A stretch of 64,000 nt of DNA from assembly GCA_028284415.1 (NCBI GenBank), contig JANQRU010000004.1, forward strand, positions 1,302,001 through 1,366,000, in the 5' to 3' direction. This stretch comes from Pyrinomonadaceae bacterium. GTDB taxonomy: Bacteria > Acidobacteriota > Blastocatellia > Pyrinomonadales > Pyrinomonadaceae. Both the position numbers and the translations under genes were made by a program. Shown piece after piece: positions 42,464 through 49,379 of this stretch (positions within the stretch are counted from its first letter, which is position 1; every line of letters begins with the position of its first letter). Under the pieces are notes generated by a model. That model saw only the letters and a list, made by a program, of their open reading frames with translations. It was not told the DNA's origin and searched no databases.

Positions 42464-42514
42464 AAGGATGAATGGGTTGCGTTGAAAAATTTACGCGTAA
42501 CCCATTCATCCTTC
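42464..42514 (-). terminator. Rho-independent terminator of nadV
   Basis: AAGGATGAATGGGTTGCGT (42464-42482) pairs with ACGC-GT-AACCCATTCATCCTT (42493-42513), with a GT bulge. On the minus strand six T residues follow. Confidence 0.85.
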
Positions 42515-42539
42515 TAGGTTTATTAGATTTTTTTATTTC

Positions 42540-43931
42540 CTAAGTTGCTCTTTTTCTGATCTCATCTAAATTATCATTGATCAGAAGTTCACCGTTCTCA
42601 TAAACAGTTCTAAGTTGGGAATTTTCTGCTTTTCGTGTTTCGACATCGGGAAGTCTGACAGTTTTGTATTCTCCGTTTTCATTCAAAACCAGATCAAGCC
42701 GACCTTTTTTGCTTTTCTTTCCAACGTCTGTAATCGGCTCTTTGTAAACGTCACGCAACTCGTCATCAACGACGATCGCTGAACATTTGTAAGCAAATTT
42801 CAGAGTATCGCGGTTTACTTTTTGAAGTAGCGAACCGCCAATTCCGAAAGCAATATTTGAAGCGGAAAATCCATCATCCTTTAAGTTTTGCAAAATTTGA
42901 TGAATCGAATTTTCGTTCACACCATCACCTTGAATCACACGGACATTATTTAGAACTTTAAAGCCTTTTGTGTTAGTTGTTGTTCCAAATTTATCGCCCA
43001 AAATGTGCATAATTTCCGAAACTACTTTAACCGGATCGCCTGAATCGGGACGAATAATTACTCTTGCTCCTGAATCGATGACTTCTTGACGTAGTTGTTC
43101 GCCCCAAATCTTTTCGCATGCTTCGTAGATATTCCAAGAATCCGAAACAACTGCAACGAGCGAATCCGGTTTGGCAAAATGTTGAAGCATATTTCGATAC
43201 GCTAAAATTTCATTCTCACGTCCCCAAGCAGTCATCGTCGAATGTTCAGCAGCAGGAATCGAAAAACCAGCTATTTCTGCACCGTAAAAATCTCTATGCA
43301 AAACGAGCGAAGCCATCGTGTCTGTCCCAAGAAAATTAACAAGATGAGCCGCTCCGCCGATTGCTGCAGTTTCTTTTGATGAAACGCCACGCGAACCAAA
43401 ATCGTGGACTTTGAAATTGATTTCTGCATCCGCATCATCGGCAGTTTCCTGCAAAAATTTATAAAAGTCCTGCTTGATGTAATAGCTTTGCGTTGCAACC
43501 GTAATCGGATACCAAATCCGCATCAACTGAGTTTCAAACCAACTCGTCAGCCAATAAAATTCTGGATCAGTATTCTCAACCGTCATCAAAGCGTTTTTAA
43601 TTGGCACGACAGTTCCTTCCGCAACTGAACGCACACGAAACGGCATTTTCCCATCGTATTTTTCAACGACACTTTTCCAGCCTTCATAATTAAAAGGCAA
43701 ACCGTGTGCTGTAATAACTTCGCGTGCTTCCTCGACCATCTCAAGCGTAAATTTCTCGCTAAAATAACGCTTCAAAATATACTGCAAGCCAAAAAACACG
43801 GTCTTTTCCCAATTCCTATCTGTCCCACGCGATTCCAAATAAGAATGCACTAAACTTGTGTTCGGCGGATATTGCAGCCAGTGACTCGCTTTATACGAAT
43901 CTGTGTCGATTATTCTATTTATTTCTTTCAT
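42540..43931 (-). CDS. nadV: Nicotinamide phosphoribosyltransferase (NAMPT type)
   Basis: The 463-residue protein matches NAMPT: TDSYKASHWLQYPPNTSLVHSYLESRG at the N-terminus, FGLQYILKRYF, VHDFGSRGVSSKETAAIGGAAHL, and GARVIIRPDSGDPVKVV. It converts nicotinamide and PRPP to NMN, the first step of nicotinamide salvage. Length fits bacterial NadV. A small conserved hairpin lies in its leader (43955-43973), shared with three other NAD/ADP-ribose genes. A terminator follows. With NadM-Nudix at 47654, a two-step nicotinamide-to-NAD route is encoded here. Confidence 0.94.
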   Translation of the reverse strand: MKEINRIIDTDSYKASHWLQYPPNTSLVHSYLESRGTDRNWEKTVFFGLQYILKRYFSEKFTLEMVEEAREVITAHGLPFNYEGWKSVVEKYDGKMPFRVRSVAEGTVVPIKNALMTVENTDPEFYWLTSWFETQLMRIWYPITVATQSYYIKQDFYKFLQETADDADAEINFKVHDFGSRGVSSKETAAIGGAAHLVNFLGTDTMASLVLHRDFYGAEIAGFSIPAAEHSTMTAWGRENEILAYRNMLQHFAKPDSLVAVVSDSWNIYEACEKIWGEQLRQEVIDSGARVIIRPDSGDPVKVVSEIMHILGDKFGTTTNTKGFKVLNNVRVIQGDGVNENSIHQILQNLKDDGFSASNIAFGIGGSLLQKVNRDTLKFAYKCSAIVVDDELRDVYKEPITDVGKKSKKGRLDLVLNENGEYKTVRLPDVETRKAENSQLRTVYENGELLINDNLDEIRKRAT

Positions 43932-43941
43932 TTATAAATTA

Positions 43942-43973
43942 TCTCCTATTTTTCAGCTCTCTCCCTGAAAGCC
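43942..43973 (-). promoter_or_regulatory. Conserved leader hairpin 1, before nadV
   Basis: In RNA sense the stem GGCUU/GAGCU (43973-43969 with 43959-43955) encloses the loop UCAGGGAGA, then GAAAAAUAGGAGA with the ribosome binding site. The ATG is at 43931. Three other leaders in this cluster share the loop UCRGGNAGA. Confidence 0.7.
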
Positions 43974-44006
43974 TATATTTTATTTAAGAAAGTTTGCTCA
44001 AATTTA

Positions 44007-45173
44007 TTAAACTTTCTGTTTTTCCAATTTCTTCAAATGCTTTTCAAACTCCTTACGGATAAACTCATCGGGTTCGTCAGCCAACGCCTCGTTCAACACT
44101 TTATTAGCGTCTTTCAAGCTCAAGTTTTTAAGTCTATGAACAGATGAGATTCTCGTACTTGGAGATTCTGAATTGAATCCTTCTTTTACGGCAGACATTG
44201 CCTCATTATTATTCAAGGGCTTCACCAAACACATATTTAGATAATCTCGGAAATGCTCCGAATCTTTTTGAGGCAATTCACGGACTAATTTAGAAATCCA
44301 GAATAAAGAATTATCTACCGAATAAATTAAAGAAGATGCAAGATGATTATACCTATCTTCTTTTTTAGTTTTTAGGTAAAGTCTTTTAAATTTTTGGTAA
44401 GTTTTTTCGGGCTTGGTTAAAAATAAGTATGGCAAGAGAATTCCAAAAATTCGTGGATTATTTGTTCTGGAAAATGAGTCAAGTGCTTTTCCTAAAATTA
44501 TTATGGTTTTATCAAATTGGAATCCAAGAAACTTTTTATGAAAACCAACAACTCTGTAAAGAGCTGTTTCTTTATTAAAAGAATTTGGATGTTTTGAAAG
44601 TTTAGCTAAACATTTAGCTACTTCTAGATTGTCAGGCTCAAATTCAAGCAAGACTTCACAAAGAGACAGCAACGACATTCCCAAATTATTCCAATCTTTA
44701 TTTTTCTTAAAAGCATCAGGGTTATCTTTTGATTTTGTGAATCTCTCTTTTAAAGCCTTTTTCGCGTCTTCTCCACCAAAAATACCCAACATTTGCGGAT
44801 AGTTGCCTAAATCTTCATCCTCACATTTTGAAAACGATTTAATAATTGCAGGCAGAACTCTTTTATCTTCCTTAAAAAACACAAATGCCCAGCAAAGATA
44901 AGAATTTAGAAACGTATCTTCGTCTTCACAACATTTAATCAACCAATCTAAAAAAATCGGAGATTCGACTCCGTATTGCGTAAGAGTACTTGCCGATTCA
45001 TATTCAGTTTCAGAACCGCTTCCTAAGTCTGCGAGACACTTTTCAAGTTGTTTTTTTGAAAGCCTTTTTCGTCTTTTCGTAAATACATCAGGATGAAACA
45101 TTGTATTTGTAGTTTCATCGAATAAATTTCCTTTGAATCTTCCTTCATTTTCTCTTTTAAATGATTTTTTCAT
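44007..45173 (-). CDS. HEAT-like helical repeat protein of unknown function
   Basis: The 388-residue protein is helical and soluble, with no signal peptide. Leu/Lys-rich paired helices appear throughout, for example SPIFLDWLIKCCEDEDTF, KALKERFTKSKDN, and VHRLKNLSLKDANKVLNEALAD near the C-terminus; together they suggest HEAT/ARM-like repeats. Such proteins are scaffolds. It begins 3 bp after the stop of the PARG-type gene, so the two are co-transcribed and probably coupled. No enzymatic motif is present. It could present substrates to the upstream hydrolase; this is inference. The basic N-terminal region (FKRENEGRFK, TKRRKRLSKKQ) is notable. Confidence 0.7.
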   Translation of the reverse strand: MKKSFKRENEGRFKGNLFDETTNTMFHPDVFTKRRKRLSKKQLEKCLADLGSGSETEYESASTLTQYGVESPIFLDWLIKCCEDEDTFLNSYLCWAFVFFKEDKRVLPAIIKSFSKCEDEDLGNYPQMLGIFGGEDAKKALKERFTKSKDNPDAFKKNKDWNNLGMSLLSLCEVLLEFEPDNLEVAKCLAKLSKHPNSFNKETALYRVVGFHKKFLGFQFDKTIIILGKALDSFSRTNNPRIFGILLPYLFLTKPEKTYQKFKRLYLKTKKEDRYNHLASSLIYSVDNSLFWISKLVRELPQKDSEHFRDYLNMCLVKPLNNNEAMSAVKEGFNSESPSTRISSVHRLKNLSLKDANKVLNEALADEPDEFIRKEFEKHLKKLEKQKV

Positions 45174-45176
45174 AGA

Positions 45177-46007
45177 TTAACTTCCAAAAACTTCCCTAAA
45201 AGCTTTATAAACTTTCTTCGTCTGAGTTCTGTCATAAATCGCAAAAATCACACGCTCGAAGCAATTTTTGTATTCGCCTTCTAGCAATTCGTTGAACATT
45301 TTTGCAATTGAACTTGGTTCATTTTGAAATACTCCGCAACCCCAAGCACCCAAAATTAAAGTTTGGTGTTTGTAGAAATTTGCAATCAAAAGAAATTTTC
45401 TTGCCCGTTCTTTATTTACTTTGTCGATTTTATTTAGGTTTTCAGATTCTCGTTCTCTGAAAACCCCTGCATTTACGGCAGGCGAAGTCATAATCGTTGC
45501 AAGATACGGCTTTTGTATTAAACTTCTATCATCATTGCGAAAAATGGGAACTTGCGGAGAGTAAATCATATAATCCGAATAAAGCATTGTTCTGCGACCA
45601 CGATTATATTTATACATCTCATCATGTTTTGTCAGACAAGGATAAAGCGAAGATGAGCGTGCCAATGATTCTTCTTGTGCTTGCGAACCTGAAAGAAAGC
45701 CACCACCGGGGTTTTTTGCCGAAGCAAAATTTAAGACAAAAGGATTCGCTTTTTCATCTTCAATGCAAATTCTTTTTGCTGCTTCAAGCGTTGTTTCATC
45801 AGTTAATTCTATCTTTGTTTCGCCGGCAATTTTTCTGAAATAAATTTCATTTGGAAAATCATTTGGTCGAAAAATCTTTGAATTTTCAATTGCTGCTTCT
45901 GTTTCTTTTTTGATTGAAACTGTTTCGCCTAGATTATTTTGATAATTGCCGGTTTCGATTATGTATAAAGTATCTTCGGCAATCTCTTTTCTGTTTAGTT
46001 TTTTCAT
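45177..46007 (-). CDS. PARG-type ADP-ribose hydrolase, TIGR02452 family
   Basis: The 276-residue protein has the PARG signature G101-G-G-x7-Q111-E-E in AKNPGGGFLSGSQAQEESLAR, and the usual later residues FNELLEGEYKNCFERVIFAIYDR. TIGR02452 (microbial PARG-type macrodomain) enzymes remove ADP-ribose from proteins. Catalytic acidic residues are E112 and E113. The N-terminal DUF2263-type region (1-90) precedes the domain. It follows leader hairpin 2 and overlaps neither neighbour; the HEAT-like gene follows after 3 bp. It belongs to the NAD/ADP-ribose cluster. Confidence 0.85.
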   Translation of the reverse strand: MKKLNRKEIAEDTLYIIETGNYQNNLGETVSIKKETEAAIENSKIFRPNDFPNEIYFRKIAGETKIELTDETTLEAAKRICIEDEKANPFVLNFASAKNPGGGFLSGSQAQEESLARSSSLYPCLTKHDEMYKYNRGRRTMLYSDYMIYSPQVPIFRNDDRSLIQKPYLATIMTSPAVNAGVFRERESENLNKIDKVNKERARKFLLIANFYKHQTLILGAWGCGVFQNEPSSIAKMFNELLEGEYKNCFERVIFAIYDRTQTKKVYKAFREVFGS

Positions 46008-46014
46008 TTTTGTT

Positions 46015-46044
46015 TCCTTATTTTCAGCCTTCTACCTGAAAGCC
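46015..46044 (-). promoter_or_regulatory. Conserved leader hairpin 2, before the PARG-type gene
   Basis: Stem GGCUU (46044-46040) with AGGCU (46030-46026), including two G-U pairs, encloses UCAGGUAGA. GAAAAUAAGGA with the ribosome binding site follows, and the ATG is at 46007. Confidence 0.7.
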
Positions 46045-46050
46045 TAAATC

Positions 46051-46120
46051 AATTAAAAATTAAGAGTGAAAAATGAAAAATTCTTATCCATTATCACTTT
46101 TCCATTTTTCATTTATTATT
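46051..46120. repeat. Heptamer tandem repeats between NADAR and PARG-type genes
   Basis: 7-mers AATTAAA, AATTAAG, AGTGAAA and AATGAAA run into TTCCATT, TTTCATT and TATTATT, so the two halves are near-complementary. The tract covers the last codons of the NADAR frame. Confidence 0.5.
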
Positions 46121-46570
46121 TTCTTTCTCGCGAATTTCTTCGCGGACTTGCATCAACAATTTACCAAGCATGTTTTTTCCGTGTCCATCTCCGCCGTCGC
46201 CCCAATAATTATCATTAGCGGTATGCTCAACCAAAATTGCATCATCTGTGTTAAGCAAAATTTCTTTTAACTCTTTACGTTGGGTAAATTTTGTTCGCAA
46301 CGCTTCGAGCATAATTTCATCTTTTATTTCTTCTCAGTCTTTACGAAGCGGACGCTTGCGACTTCTGCCCATACTGGCAGCTTTCATAGGTGTCGGAGCA
46401 AGACGGATTTGCTCTTCGTGTTCTGTTCCCGCAAACTTCTGTGCTTGGAAATAATACTCAGTTGTTTGCCAGTATTTGTCTTTCAAAAAAATGCGATGCC
46501 TTGAGAAGTTTGAAAAACATCCGTATTCATCTTTCGTTCCATAAAAATTTATTACTTTTTTCTCTTTCAT
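46109..46570 (-). pseudogene. NADAR (YbiA-type) ADP-ribose/riboflavin glycosidase, interrupted by one TGA
   Basis: The frame from ATG 46570 to the stop at 46109 encodes a 153-residue NADAR protein broken by TGA at codon 79 (46334-46336). Upstream: YGCFSNFS, the WQTTEYYFQAQKF helix and SMGRSRKRPLRKD. Downstream: MLEALRTKFTQ, ILVEHTANDNYWGDGGDGHGKNMLG. YbiA relatives have Trp (RKDWEEVKD) at the position of the TGA, so a TGG-to-TGA change is enough. NADAR enzymes remove ADP-ribose, including from guanine in nucleic acids, or cleave riboflavin intermediates. The leader hairpin 3 and an AAAAGGAG site are intact. The interruption may be recent or an assembly error. Confidence 0.8.
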
Positions 46571-46578
46571 TTTTAATT

Positions 46579-46605
46579 CTCCTTTTGGCTTTCTACCCGA
46601 GAGCC
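46579..46605 (-). promoter_or_regulatory. Conserved leader hairpin 3, before the NADAR gene
   Basis: Stem GGCU/AGCC (46605-46602 with 46590-46587) has one C-A mismatch at the loop side, and the loop reads UCGGGUAGA (46600-46592). AAAAGGAGA with the ribosome binding site follows. Confidence 0.65.
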
Positions 46606-46652
46606 TAAATTTTTCTAATATATTTCTCTAAAAATTTCGTGAACTTCTGTGT

Positions 46653-47543
46653 CTAAGATTTTTCCATAAAATCAACTATAACTTGTGCCAATTCTTCGCC
46701 TTTGTCTTCCTGCAAAAAGTGTCCGCCACCTTTGATAGTTGTGTGCGGTTGGTTTTTTGTGCCGGGGATTAGTTTTCGCAAAACTCTGTCTGCACCTTTT
46801 GTGATCGGGTCGCCGTCGCTGAACGCGGTCAGGAAAGGTTTGTCGAATTTATGCAAATTCTCCCAAGCCTTTCGGTTTGCATCCGAAGCGGGATTATCGG
46901 GCGTAATCGGCACGAGAGTTGGAAAAACTTTCGCCGCGACTTTGAATTTGCGTTTTGGAAACGGTGCTTCATAAGCCTTGACGACCTCTTTCGAAAGTTC
47001 CGTTTTGCAACCCATTTTGATGTATCTTCCGACGGGAAAAATCGGCATTGATTGCGACATTTTTAGCCACATCTTAAAAGCCTTCGGAATTTTCTCATCG
47101 CCTGTTGGCAAAAATGTGTTTGCCGCTACGACTCGTTTAAATATTTCAGGATTTTCACCAACAATTCGCAAACCAATTAATCCGCCCCAATCTTGGCAAA
47201 CCAGAGTTATGTCTTTTAATCCAAGCTTTTTAATTAAATTCTTGATGCTGTCAACGTGCATTTGATATGTGTATTTTTCAGCTTCGACAAATTTATCCGA
47301 TTTGCCAAAACCGATGAGATCAGGAGCAATCACGCGATGACCTTTTTCAGCGACGATCGGAATCATTTTGCGATACAAAAAGCTCCACGAAGGCTCGCCG
47401 TGTAACATCAAGACAGTTTCGTTTGAGTCTGCGTTTCCTTCATCAACAAAGTGCATTCTTGATTCACCAAAATCAACGTAATTAGGCTCAAACGGATAAT
47501 CGGGTAAATTATTAAATCTTTCGTCGGGTGTTCTTAAAATCAT
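46653..47543 (-). CDS. Haloalkane dehalogenase (alpha/beta hydrolase)
   Basis: The 296-residue protein matches subfamily HLD-I haloalkane dehalogenases. The nucleophile is D118 in VCQDWGG, with the halide-contacting W119 next to it; HGEPSWSFLYRKM (48-60) has the oxyanion-hole residues; the catalytic His lies in GGGHFLQED near the C-terminus. These enzymes release halide from haloalkanes to give alcohols. The FLYRKM segment and overall length agree. It lies within the NAD cluster but lacks the shared leader hairpin, and its metabolic link is not obvious. Confidence 0.85.
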   Translation of the reverse strand: MILRTPDERFNNLPDYPFEPNYVDFGESRMHFVDEGNADSNETVLMLHGEPSWSFLYRKMIPIVAEKGHRVIAPDLIGFGKSDKFVEAEKYTYQMHVDSIKNLIKKLGLKDITLVCQDWGGLIGLRIVGENPEIFKRVVAANTFLPTGDEKIPKAFKMWLKMSQSMPIFPVGRYIKMGCKTELSKEVVKAYEAPFPKRKFKVAAKVFPTLVPITPDNPASDANRKAWENLHKFDKPFLTAFSDGDPITKGADRVLRKLIPGTKNQPHTTIKGGGHFLQEDKGEELAQVIVDFMEKS

Positions 47544-47585
47544 AATTTGTAATTATTTAAAAGTTAAATTTCTTCTTCTCAAACA

Positions 47586-47631
47586 TTTTTCGCCGTTCGG
47601 CTCATGGGCAGGGACAAGCTGCCCCTACAAT
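47586..47631. repeat. Short dispersed repeat, copy 2, with GGGCAG/CTGCCC hairpin
   Basis: The reverse complement reads TTGTAGGGGCAGCTTGTCCC, then TGCCCATGAGCCGAACGGCG, matching 5613-5662 at both ends. It contains GGGCAG (47606-47611) and CTGCCC (47619-47624). It lies in the gap between the dehalogenase and NadM-Nudix. Confidence 0.5.
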
Positions 47632-47653
47632 TATTGTTATGTTCCGAGATACA

Positions 47654-48700
47654 TTACTGCATTCCGAGAAAATGTCTAATGATTGATAAATGATCTTCAA
47701 AGAATTCGTCTTCCTTTTCGCCCAAAGCAGAAAGCGGTAACCAAAAAGCTTTTTTTGCATCGTCGCCACCTTTTACTCTTGGCAGACCGTTTTTTAATTT
47801 TGATTCGAGTTCAAAATAGTATGCAAAAGTTATTGTTCGTCCGCGTTGGGAGCGTTCGGGGTAATCGAATTCTTTCGAGGCTTTGATGCTTCCTTTCAAA
47901 ACAGGAACGGGAACTTTTATTTGCGTTTCTTCTTTTAATTCCTTGATGGCATTTTGTTCAAGCGTTAAATCTTGTTGCAGAAATCCGCCCGGAAGTGCCA
48001 ATAAACCTTTGCCCGGTTGAAAACCTCTGCGAATGACGAGTATGTGACCGCTTTGTACGACGACCGCATCTGTCGTTACAAAAACAGGTTTGAACGGCAC
48101 GCCAACAAATTTTGTGTCTTCTCTGTATTTTTGTAAATACTCAAATTCTTTCTGCAAATATGGAAAAGTTTCCGTTGCCGTAAATGCGTTCAGATAATTC
48201 GCCACTTTTTCGGGAACCTGCTTTTTCCAACTGTCATTTTCAACGAAATACTTTTCGCGAATTCCCGTTGCGTTTATTTTCAGAAAACTTCTTTCATGTG
48301 GATAAAATTCCTCAAAACCCCATTGCGGAAACATATTCAAGTAATAAGAACTTTTATCTTTGAAAAAGCCGACAATCGCTACTTTGGGATTTTCATCGCC
48401 ATCATCTTCGATGACTTCATTGAGATTATTTTGAATCTCTGTCGTCCAAACATGGTCGTTATACGGATAATCCCGAACTGCTCGAAATTCTAAATTCTCG
48501 GCGGGAAAACACGCCCGAATAATTTCCTCACGCATCGCTGGCGTGAAAGGATTCTTAACATCAGACGCACTTCGAGCTGAGCCAAGTATAACTATGACTT
48601 TCTCAGATACATTGATTGCGTGTTGGATTAAATCTTGGTGTGCTAAATGGAAGGGTTGGAAACGTCCGATGACGATTCCGTAATCATATTTTTTATTCAT
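47654..48700 (-). CDS. nadM: Bifunctional NMN adenylyltransferase / Nudix hydrolase
   Basis: The 348-residue protein fuses an N-terminal NadM-type nucleotidyltransferase (GRFQPFHLAH at 12-21; here HLAH instead of the usual HxGH) with a C-terminal Nudix domain (residues 200-348, box LPGGFLQQDL to KELKEETQI). The Nudix box keeps E-L-K-E-E but has Leu at the upstream Glu position and Lys for Arg. The Synechocystis-type fusion makes NAD from NMN and hydrolyses ADP-ribose or NAD-like nucleotides. With nadV it completes nicotinamide salvage. It carries leader hairpin 4. Confidence 0.93.
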   Translation of the reverse strand: MNKKYDYGIVIGRFQPFHLAHQDLIQHAINVSEKVIVILGSARSASDVKNPFTPAMREEIIRACFPAENLEFRAVRDYPYNDHVWTTEIQNNLNEVIEDDGDENPKVAIVGFFKDKSSYYLNMFPQWGFEEFYPHERSFLKINATGIREKYFVENDSWKKQVPEKVANYLNAFTATETFPYLQKEFEYLQKYREDTKFVGVPFKPVFVTTDAVVVQSGHILVIRRGFQPGKGLLALPGGFLQQDLTLEQNAIKELKEETQIKVPVPVLKGSIKASKEFDYPERSQRGRTITFAYYFELESKLKNGLPRVKGGDDAKKAFWLPLSALGEKEDEFFEDHLSIIRHFLGMQ

Positions 48701-48712
48701 TTGTAAAACACT

Positions 48713-48749
48713 CTCCGTGTATAAATTTTCGTCATTCTTCCTGAATGAC
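48713..48749 (-). promoter_or_regulatory. Conserved leader hairpin 4, before NadM-Nudix
   Basis: Stem GUCAU (48749-48745) with AUGAC (48735-48731) is fully paired and differs from the other stems, while the loop UCAGGAAGA is conserved. GAAAAUUU follows and the ribosome binding site GGAG lies about 15 nt on. Confidence 0.7.
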
Positions 48750-48789
48750 TACATAAATAATATACGCATAATCCTGTGTATAGTTCAAA

Positions 48790-49290
48790 TTATCGCTTCA
48801 AAAGTTTTTGAAAATCGGGAAATAGACTCTTTAATTTATCCGATAAAATATCTAAATCTCCGCTCATATTTCCATAATCTTCTTTGCCGCAATGATAAAC
48901 TCCGCCGTCAATGATTTTCTTTTTATCAACGAAAATATCCAGATATTCCGAAGTTCCACCGCTACAACCGTGGTCATTACTTTTGCTTGAGGAAATTTTT
49001 ATTTCGCTTGATTTGACGGCTTCCAATACTTCCTCAAATTGTCCTTCTTTTAGTTCTACGTCTTTTTTGCTGATTATGTCACCGTAACTATCGACAACAA
49101 TATTGGCTTTGGATTTTGTTACATTTATCGTGTAGCTTCGGTGATATTCAGGCGGAACAGATGAATCTTGAAACTTGTAAACTACTGTATCTGCTTTCAT
49201 TAATTCACTAGGGTTGATAGGTTTTCCCGGACATCCTACGATGAAAAATAAAAAAACTGTAAAACTAAATGCTAAAAACTTTACTTTCAT
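48790..49290 (-). CDS. Lipoprotein of unknown function
   Basis: The 166-residue product has a lipoprotein signal with lipobox IVGC (Cys at residue 20). The mature part has beta strands (VVYKFQDSSVPPEYHRSYTINVTKS, ANIVVDSYGDIISK) and two Cys in the DHGCSGGT and YHCGKED segments. The final part DLDILSDKLKSLFPDFQKLL is helical. No family is recognised. It lies upstream of NadM-Nudix on the same strand, with the leader hairpin 4 in the gap between them. Probably membrane-anchored. Confidence 0.75.
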   Translation of the reverse strand: MKVKFLAFSFTVFLFFIVGCPGKPINPSELMKADTVVYKFQDSSVPPEYHRSYTINVTKSKANIVVDSYGDIISKKDVELKEGQFEEVLEAVKSSEIKISSSKSNDHGCSGGTSEYLDIFVDKKKIIDGGVYHCGKEDYGNMSGDLDILSDKLKSLFPDFQKLLKR

Positions 49291-49379
49291 AAATCCTCCA
49301 AGAAAAAAACTTCATCCAAATTAAGAACGATAAGAAAAAGATCATTTGCAACTAATTTATTGTAATAGGACTAAATATT

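Noticed and set aside
43951..43970. Alternative stem UUUCAG/CUGAAA in leaders 1 and 2
   Set aside because: It is absent from leaders 3 and 4, while the 5-bp stem with the 9-nt loop is kept in all four.
46334..46336. TGA read as Trp (genetic-code change or selenocysteine)
   Set aside because: Other genes in the window end in TGA, the site is a Trp rather than Cys in relatives, and no SECIS-like structure is seen.
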